In this document: one piece after another, positions 59,609 through 64,000 of the stretch | Numbering within the stretch: the first letter of the stretch is position 1 | How the letters are laid out: each line of letters opens with the position of its first letter | NCBI GenBank assembly: GCA_027924585.1 | Contig: BSBM01000964.1 | Location: 1,185,501-1,249,500, forward strand | Direction of reading: 5' to 3' | DNA from: Larix kaempferi | Taxonomy: Eukaryota; Streptophyta; Pinopsida; Pinales; Pinaceae | DNA: 64,000 nucleotides | Made by a program: the position numbers and the translations under genes | The notes under the pieces: generated by a model | The model's input: the letters and a program-made list of their open reading frames with translations, nothing else | What the model was told of the DNA's origin: nothing | The model's database searches: none

Positions 59609-59827
59609 CATGATCCACTTCTTCCCAAGAAGAAGATACCTCCAGACATATGACCAAGCATCACACCTGCTTAAGTTTGGAGCATTTATTTTTATGTGTG
59701 CCTTACAGTCTATTTTGAGGGGGGGTATTTTTCCCATGAAATTTTCCCCACTTCCTTCGTTTATTAACTGTTATTATTCATTGTATTGGGTGACCTTTGG
59801 TCTTATTTACCAGGGCCCAGGATGGAT

Positions 59828-59837
59828 TAAGGGGGGG
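59828..59837 (+). promoter_or_regulatory. Polypurine tract of short copia
   Basis: TAAGGGGGGG lies directly before the 3' LTR at 59838. A second tract TTTTGAGGGGGGGTATTTT lies about 120 bases upstream, near 59713-59731. Between them is TGGGTGACCTTTGGTCTTA and ACCAGGGCCC, as before the 3' LTR of the copia at 33506. Confidence 0.8.
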
Positions 59838-60657
59838 TGTTAGGATATTCCTATACTCCATCCTAGTCCCACCAGTATTTTGATCATTTACATTGTCAGT
59901 CATGCATGCACTTTTAGGGTTTGCATGCATCATTTAGGGTTTGCATGCATTCCAGTCATCAGTTCCAGCACCTAGCCCTCAGTTAGCTAGCCCCCAGAGC
60001 TTCCTTCCACTCAGTTTCATCCCTCCTAGCCTGTCATGTGCCCTCCTTTCACCTACTGCATGAGAAGGGTGCCTTTCTCACCTACCAGTCCAGTTTACTT
60101 CAGTTAGCCACCAGTCTTTCCTTTATTTGAAGCCAGATTGACTCCTCACTGCTGTTATCACTCTGATTGACCTTCGATGAGACATGACTACCTGTTCTGA
60201 CTCCATTTAGCTCCTCATGCACCCTCCACTGAGCCTCCTTCATTCAGTTAGTGTCTCCATGTGCCAGTTACATTCAGTTACACCTACCACACTCAGTTAG
60301 ACTCAGTTTGACTGATGGTTAACAGTTACTTGTGCATTGATGACTCCACCGATGATGAGATAGACTACTAGTTGTGCTCCGATGGCACTCAAGTGATCTT
60401 TTGATCACTCCATGAAGGCTAATTCGAATTGCCACCTTAGGCATTCAAATCCTCATGCATTGTACTACTTATTGTCCATATTGTGATTAATTAATTAGTG
60501 TGTGTGAAGTATTTTTGCTTCTATCTGAGTTCTACTGTATTATTATTCTGTTGCTCATTATAATGGATTGACCACTTTTCTTCTATCTTCTTGCTTAATC
60601 ATAATTACACTTGTGAGGTATCCATCATCTATTAGATCTGTTGTGAGGATTTTCACA
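59838..60657 (+). repeat. 3' LTR of short copia
   Basis: Closely matches 57457-58266 with scattered substitutions and a ten-base extra block (CAGTTACATT near 60265). Ends GATTTTCACA. Confidence 0.92.
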
Positions 60658-60806
60658 GTCGCAAGTTACATTGTAAGTGTCGTCATTTGTATTGATGGGT
60701 TATTAGACCACCAGTGTAGGGTCGGCCCTAGTTAGGTCATGTGGTTGGGTTATTAGGCTTCATTGAGAAGTCAGCCCCAGTGAATTATTGGCAAATCAAG
60801 TCAGTG

Positions 60807-60815
60807 TATAAATAG
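60807..60815 (+). promoter_or_regulatory. TATA box in host copia LTR
   Basis: TATAAATAG, followed about 30 bases later by TCTCATTTGATTC, a plausible transcript start region. It lies within the U3/R part of the LTR, about 330 bases before its end. Confidence 0.6.
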
Positions 60816-61138
60816 AGAGGTTGTGTCTCTCATTTGATTCATTCACTCACTTCTCAAGCTCACATAGTTAAGAGAGAAAGTGGTGCACATGTGGAGGAGG
60901 AGGAGCATCTGCTAGATACATCTCTTTGGGTTTGATCCTTGTGATATTGTATTGGGGCTTATTCTATCTCTGAGGAAGTTGCGGGGTTTTTCACCTTCTT
61001 GGTTTTTCCTGGGGAAACTCTGTGTTTCTTGTGTGCTTTCATTATTGTGTTTATGATTGATATGTTGTTGATATGCTGTACATGTCATTCTCTTAGTGAT
61101 ATTGAATGATAATGGAATGAAATTATCAAAAATTAACA

Positions 61139-61151
61139 TGGTTTCAGAGCT
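61139..61151 (+). promoter_or_regulatory. Primer-binding site of host copia
   Basis: TGGTTTCAGAGCT abuts the LTR end at 61138. It is the initiator-Met type site with one central change (T for A). Confidence 0.85.
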
Positions 61152-61709
61152 AACCTAAGAAGAAGGCACTTTGCAGCTACAGAAGCTAGGGCTTCTTAAT
61201 ATTTGGGTTTCTCTCCACAGATCATCAAAGGAAGGAGGCTAGACTTACTCTCCTTGGAAGGGTGCATCTTTCTATCGAGACTGAATTCGATTCTTGAGCA
61301 TTTTCAGTTTTTTACCTAAAAATTAGGGTTTCTGCAAAATTGGAATTTCTGAAATCCGAGACCACAGCTGGAAGCTCCTCTGAAAAATAGAAGTTTAGAG
61401 CTTTGGATCGAACTTTTTGGTTGGGTGAAGCTCTAGGAAAATAAAACCCTAATTCAGGGTCTTGTCTAGTGAATCCGGAAGTTTCAAAAGCAATTTTGAG
61501 CGGTGAAAATTTGCAGATTTAAAATTTTGAGTATACCAGCTTGACCAGCTCAGTAAGGCGCATTTTTCTATCCTTTCAGAAGTTTGAAATTCAAATTTTG
61601 AATTTTTAGGGTTTCTCTGACAAACCCTAATCTAGCTCCAAATCCAGTTTTCAACAAATCAAGTGGTAAGACCTAAAACTTTCTATTTCCATTTGAAGTA
61701 CTCTTTAAG

Positions 61710-61836
61710 ATGTCTCACCACACCAAGCTTGAGGATAAGCTTGAGGGAGTTGATAACTTCTAAGCATGGAAGTATAGGATTGGGTTAATCCTAGAAGAGA
61801 ATGATTTGGACACCTACATAAAAGAAGAGGTTCCAG
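61710..61836 (+). pseudogene. Copia gag start, cut by gypsy insertion
   Basis: From ATG 61710 the frame reads MSHHTKLEDKLEGVDNF, a stop (TAA 61761), then AWKYRIGLILEENDLDTYIK and EEVPV up to the insertion point. This is the usual copia gag start, where the position of the stop is normally Gln before AWK. The stop is therefore consistent with a C-to-T change of CAA. The rest of the gene is displaced beyond the window. Confidence 0.85.
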
Positions 61837-62456
61837 TGATCCGGATTTATGTGGGAACGAAACAAAAGATAGCATATACAGAATCATATACAGAGATATA
61901 TTGCAAATAACACAGTGATACAGTAAACACATATTCTATTAAATAGCGGAAATAGAACAGACTGTAAAATACAATAGCTGGAATGGTGGTAGCTATCTTT
62001 GAGAAGAGATGTGGCCGCTATGCTCATTCGTGCCAAGATGAATACAAAGAGAGGCCAAAAGGGCCTATTTATCATAAGCATGAGGGAAAGAATCCCAATC
62101 ATCCAAAAACCTAACCCTAGAAGATGAACCGTCATAAAGCTTGCGGCCCCAAGGCGGTTAGTTGAACAGTCAACTTCCCGGGGTCATAACTTTTGCATAC
62201 GATCTTCGTTTAGGGCGCTCGGTAGCCCGTTGGAAAGGTCTAACCGAGATTTACAACTTTCAAGTGGGCCCAAATGCATGTCATTGGCAACCATTTGGTC
62301 CCCCAAATCGCCAAAAAATGTCGTTTAGGGCCTCAAAATGGCTCCGGAAGTTCAGGACCCGAAAAACTGCTAAAAATAGTAATTTACCGAAATTGCCAGA
62401 AGACTGTTTTGAGCCAGTTGGAAGAGGTGGGCCGCCACCGAAATCCACCTGGATCA
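61837..62456 (-). repeat. 3' LTR of gag-protease gypsy
   Basis: On the minus strand it begins TGATCCAGGTGGATTTCGG and ends AAATCCGGATCA. A TATA-type TGATAAATAGGCCC lies near 62063-62076 on the minus strand. Boundaries rest on the polypurine tract on one side and the jump out of copia gag on the other; the partner LTR is not in view. Confidence 0.75.
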
Positions 62457-63972
62457 ATCCTCCCTCCTTAGGAAGCAATGGTCTCCATTGCGTTAAATCC
62501 CTTATCATATGTCGAGCTGTGTGTCGAGTAGAGCTCTTGGTGCAACATTTGCTGAAGTGGAAAGGTTGCCTTACTTTGACATCTTCAGAGGGTTGTAATT
62601 GTTGTTGATGGATGCGCTGGAGCTGTTCAACAGTTTTGGTTGTTGTGGTATCCTTGGTTTGCACCGGTGTGGATGGTTTCTTTTTGGAGGGGCCCCTCGA
62701 ATGCGTGGCCTTGCGCTGTAGAGGTACCCAAATAGGCGATGCTGCACTAACTTTGTGTTTTTCTTGTTTCTGCTGAGTAGAAGGATAATCTGCAGAGGTT
62801 GTGGATGTCTCCGCGATCTGATGTTCACCTTTGGTGGCAATTGCGAATAGGGAAAATTTCCCAGTGTGGGAGATTATCTTCCTTCCCTGCTCGTTTGGGG
62901 TAGGTGCAACTATCTCTGGTATCCGATAGAGTTGTCCTCCCAAAGTGACAATGACACTGCGACGTCGTGATTCATATACAGCATGACGCTTCCACATATA
63001 TGGTTGTCCTAAAAGAACATCACATACTTCAAGTGGGGCCACATCACACAATACCTCATCTTTGAAGGGCTTGATGCCATATGGTAGGCGACATTGGTGA
63101 CTGACACGGATCCTTCGTCCTTGGCTTAGCCATCCAATGGTGTATGGTTGTGGGTGCGGCGTTATTGGTAGCTCCAATCTCTTGATGACTTCTTCTGAGA
63201 TCAGGTTCTTCTGGCTGCCGCTGTCCACAACAAAGTGTAGGGAAATTCCCTTCACCCACATCTGTGAGTGGAAAAGGCGTTCCTCTGCCTCCGACTCTTC
63301 AGGCTCCTCTGGCTGAATCTGTGTGGTGGCAACAACGGCACTGGGTTCTGCATCAATGATCTGCTTCCCTTTTCGCGCGACTGTGAAATTAGGTTCCGAG
63401 TCAGAATCGGAACTGGGATCTGATTCTGAAGCTTTGATCTCAGCCACCAATGATTGTTTTGAGCGACAATCATCAGTGTTGTGCCAGGGGCTTTTGTGGA
63501 ACTCGCACCACTTCCCGGTGTCCTTCTTTGTCTTTTCTTTACCCTTCTTCGCCTGTGGTTGGGACTGGTTGTCCTTTTCCTGCCCCGTGTTCTGCGAGCC
63601 AGAGTTTCCCTTGCCCTGCTTTTGCGCAGGTCCGAAGTCACGCTTGTTCTTTTGCTGAAATTTCTGCTCAATTTTGACAGCATATCGATAGGCGGATCCG
63701 AGTGAAGAGATTTCCAGGAAATCCATCTCTGTCCGGATGTATCGGTGTAGGCCACTGCGATATTTCAGTACTAGGTGCCGCTCGGAGTCCTTGATACCTA
63801 GCTTTGTGCGCAAGGTATGAAATTTGTTGGTGTACTCCAACACCGTTTGGTCCCTCTCTTGATGCAGAATGGTCCATTTTGTGTACTGGTCATCATAGTT
63901 TCCAACAGGGTAATATTGTTCCTTGACGGCATCTGTAAAAGAGGCCCAAGTGGGATTGGAATATTCAAACAA
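62281..63972 (-). CDS. Gag-protease polyprotein of gypsy element, open, 5' end uncertain
   Basis: 563 uninterrupted codons from the first Met in view. The frame is open from the window edge, so the true start is probably upstream. Early residues match gypsy gag (PTWASFTDAVKEQYYP, then LEYTNKFHTL). A basic Gln/Lys-rich linker and a CEFHKSPWHNTDDC zinc knuckle of the C-x2-H-x4-H-x4-C form follow (about residues 155-168). The protease begins at FVVDSGSQKNLIS (about residue 246), and CDVLLGQPYMWKRHAVYESR continues its fold. A low-complexity Thr/Gln/Pro tail leads to LTQWRPLLPKEGG, which I recall as 3'-end wording of gypsy polyproteins. The last 58 codons read into the LTR. Gag builds the particle and protease cleaves it; polymerase would have to come from a relative. 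Confidence 0.85.
   Translation of the reverse strand: MFEYSNPTWASFTDAVKEQYYPVGNYDDQYTKWTILHQERDQTVLEYTNKFHTLRTKLGIKDSERHLVLKYRSGLHRYIRTEMDFLEISSLGSAYRYAVKIEQKFQQKNKRDFGPAQKQGKGNSGSQNTGQEKDNQSQPQAKKGKEKTKKDTGKWCEFHKSPWHNTDDCRSKQSLVAEIKASESDPSSDSDSEPNFTVARKGKQIIDAEPSAVVATTQIQPEEPEESEAEERLFHSQMWVKGISLHFVVDSGSQKNLISEEVIKRLELPITPHPQPYTIGWLSQGRRIRVSHQCRLPYGIKPFKDEVLCDVAPLEVCDVLLGQPYMWKRHAVYESRRRSVIVTLGGQLYRIPEIVAPTPNEQGRKIISHTGKFSLFAIATKGEHQIAETSTTSADYPSTQQKQEKHKVSAASPIWVPLQRKATHSRGPSKKKPSTPVQTKDTTTTKTVEQLQRIHQQQLQPSEDVKVRQPFHFSKCCTKSSTRHTARHMIRDLTQWRPLLPKEGGLIQVDFGGGPPLPTGSKQSSGNFGKLLFLAVFRVLNFRSHFEALNDIFWRFGGPNGCQ
62458..62470 (-). promoter_or_regulatory. Polypurine tract of gag-protease gypsy
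   Basis: On the minus strand AAGGAGGGAGGAT lies directly before the LTR start. It is also inside the coding frame (LLPKEGGLIQ). Confidence 0.8.
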
Positions 63973-64000
63973 TCCAGACTCATCTGATGATTTTTGCTCA

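Larger units (their letters stand above)
57457..60657 (+). mobile_element. Short non-autonomous copia element
   Basis: LTRs 57457-58266 (810 bases) and 59838-60657 (820 bases) have TG...CA ends and flanks GTCAC (57452-57456) and GTCGC (60658-60662), a 5-bp duplication with one change. The internal region is only 1571 bases: a primer site, a gag-like piece, a repeat-rich piece and a 3' region. It has no protease, integrase, RT or RNase H, so it depends on enzymes from another element. LTR layout, gag position and 3' region resemble the copia at 33506. Confidence 0.92.
57331..61836 (+). mobile_element. Ty1/copia element, 5' part only, hosting two insertions
   Basis: The 5' LTR is 57331-57456 plus about 60663-61138 (602 bases when the insertion is removed), TG at 57331 and CA at 61137-61138. 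A TATA-type TATAAATAG lies at 60807-60815, and the primer site is at 61139. The gag start at 61710 is cut at 61836 by a gypsy element that runs off the window, so the remainder of this copia should lie to the right. Its left flank is CACAC; the matching right flank is not in view. Confidence 0.85.
61837..64000 (-). mobile_element. Ty3/gypsy element, gag-protease only, runs off window
   Basis: The 3' LTR occupies 61837-62456 (620 bases, ends TGATCC/GGATCA). A polypurine tract lies next to it and a long gag-protease frame follows to the window edge. No reverse transcriptase, RNase H or integrase lies between protease and LTR, so the element is non-autonomous. The 5' LTR and target duplication lie beyond 64000. 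It is inserted in the gag of the copia that starts at 57331. Confidence 0.85.

Overview
This window looks like nuclear DNA of a seed plant with a large, repeat-swollen genome. A conifer or other gymnosperm is my best guess, but nothing here fixes the species. The evidence is: AT-rich sequence without compact genes, nested Ty1/copia and Ty3/gypsy LTR retrotransposons primed by initiator-Met tRNA, decayed LINEs, and a relic of an NB-ARC resistance gene. I see no intact host gene, no rRNA or tRNA gene and no CRISPR array. Nearly every recognisable protein is a broken retroelement polyprotein.

Layout from left to right. (1) 1-2955 is non-coding with diverged short repeats. (2) 2956-17035 is a 14-kb unit bounded by a full chromovirus-type LTR (2956-4013, followed by a primer-binding site) and a truncated matching LTR end (16451-17035), with near-identical 5-bp flanks. 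It has no gag or pol that I can recognise. It carries a striking GCGCA-rich segment (6590-7330) and a large decayed unknown ORF with a long charged coiled coil (8804-12165). (3) 17428-17960 is an NB-ARC (P-loop) pseudogene. (4) 18600-20900 is AT-rich with tandem duplications. (5) 20936-23570 (minus) and 23580-24195 (plus) are two decayed LINEs placed head to head. (6) 24200-28180 shows nothing I can identify. (7) 28186-39628 is a decayed minus-strand copia element with a perfect TTAAA target duplication. Its right LTR is split by a younger plus-strand copia element (33506-39596) that keeps gag-PR-INT-RT-RH in one frame, broken by four stops. (8) 41043-55488 is a chromovirus in tandem form: LTR - internal - LTR - internal - truncated LTR. 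The LTRs carry about seven 80-bp units built on a palindromic core, and the first internal region holds a large foldback element. (9) From 57331 to the window end there is a three-level nest. A copia 5' LTR is split by a short non-autonomous copia (57457-60657), and its gag is cut by a minus-strand Ty3/gypsy element (61837 to beyond 64000) with an open gag-protease ORF directly beside its 3' LTR and no polymerase.

The insertion order can be read from the nests. The copia at 33506 is younger than its copia host, and the copia at 57457 and the gypsy at 61837 are both younger than the copia that starts at 57331. The copia elements at 33506 and 57457 share LTR layout, leader arrangement, a duplicated polypurine tract and a conserved 3' motif, so they look like a coding and a non-autonomous member of one lineage.

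The most interesting items are the hairpin-unit arrays inside the chromovirus LTRs, the unknown coiled-coil ORF and CpG-rich segment inside the 14-kb unit, the coding/non-autonomous copia pair, and the open gag-protease-only gypsy element.
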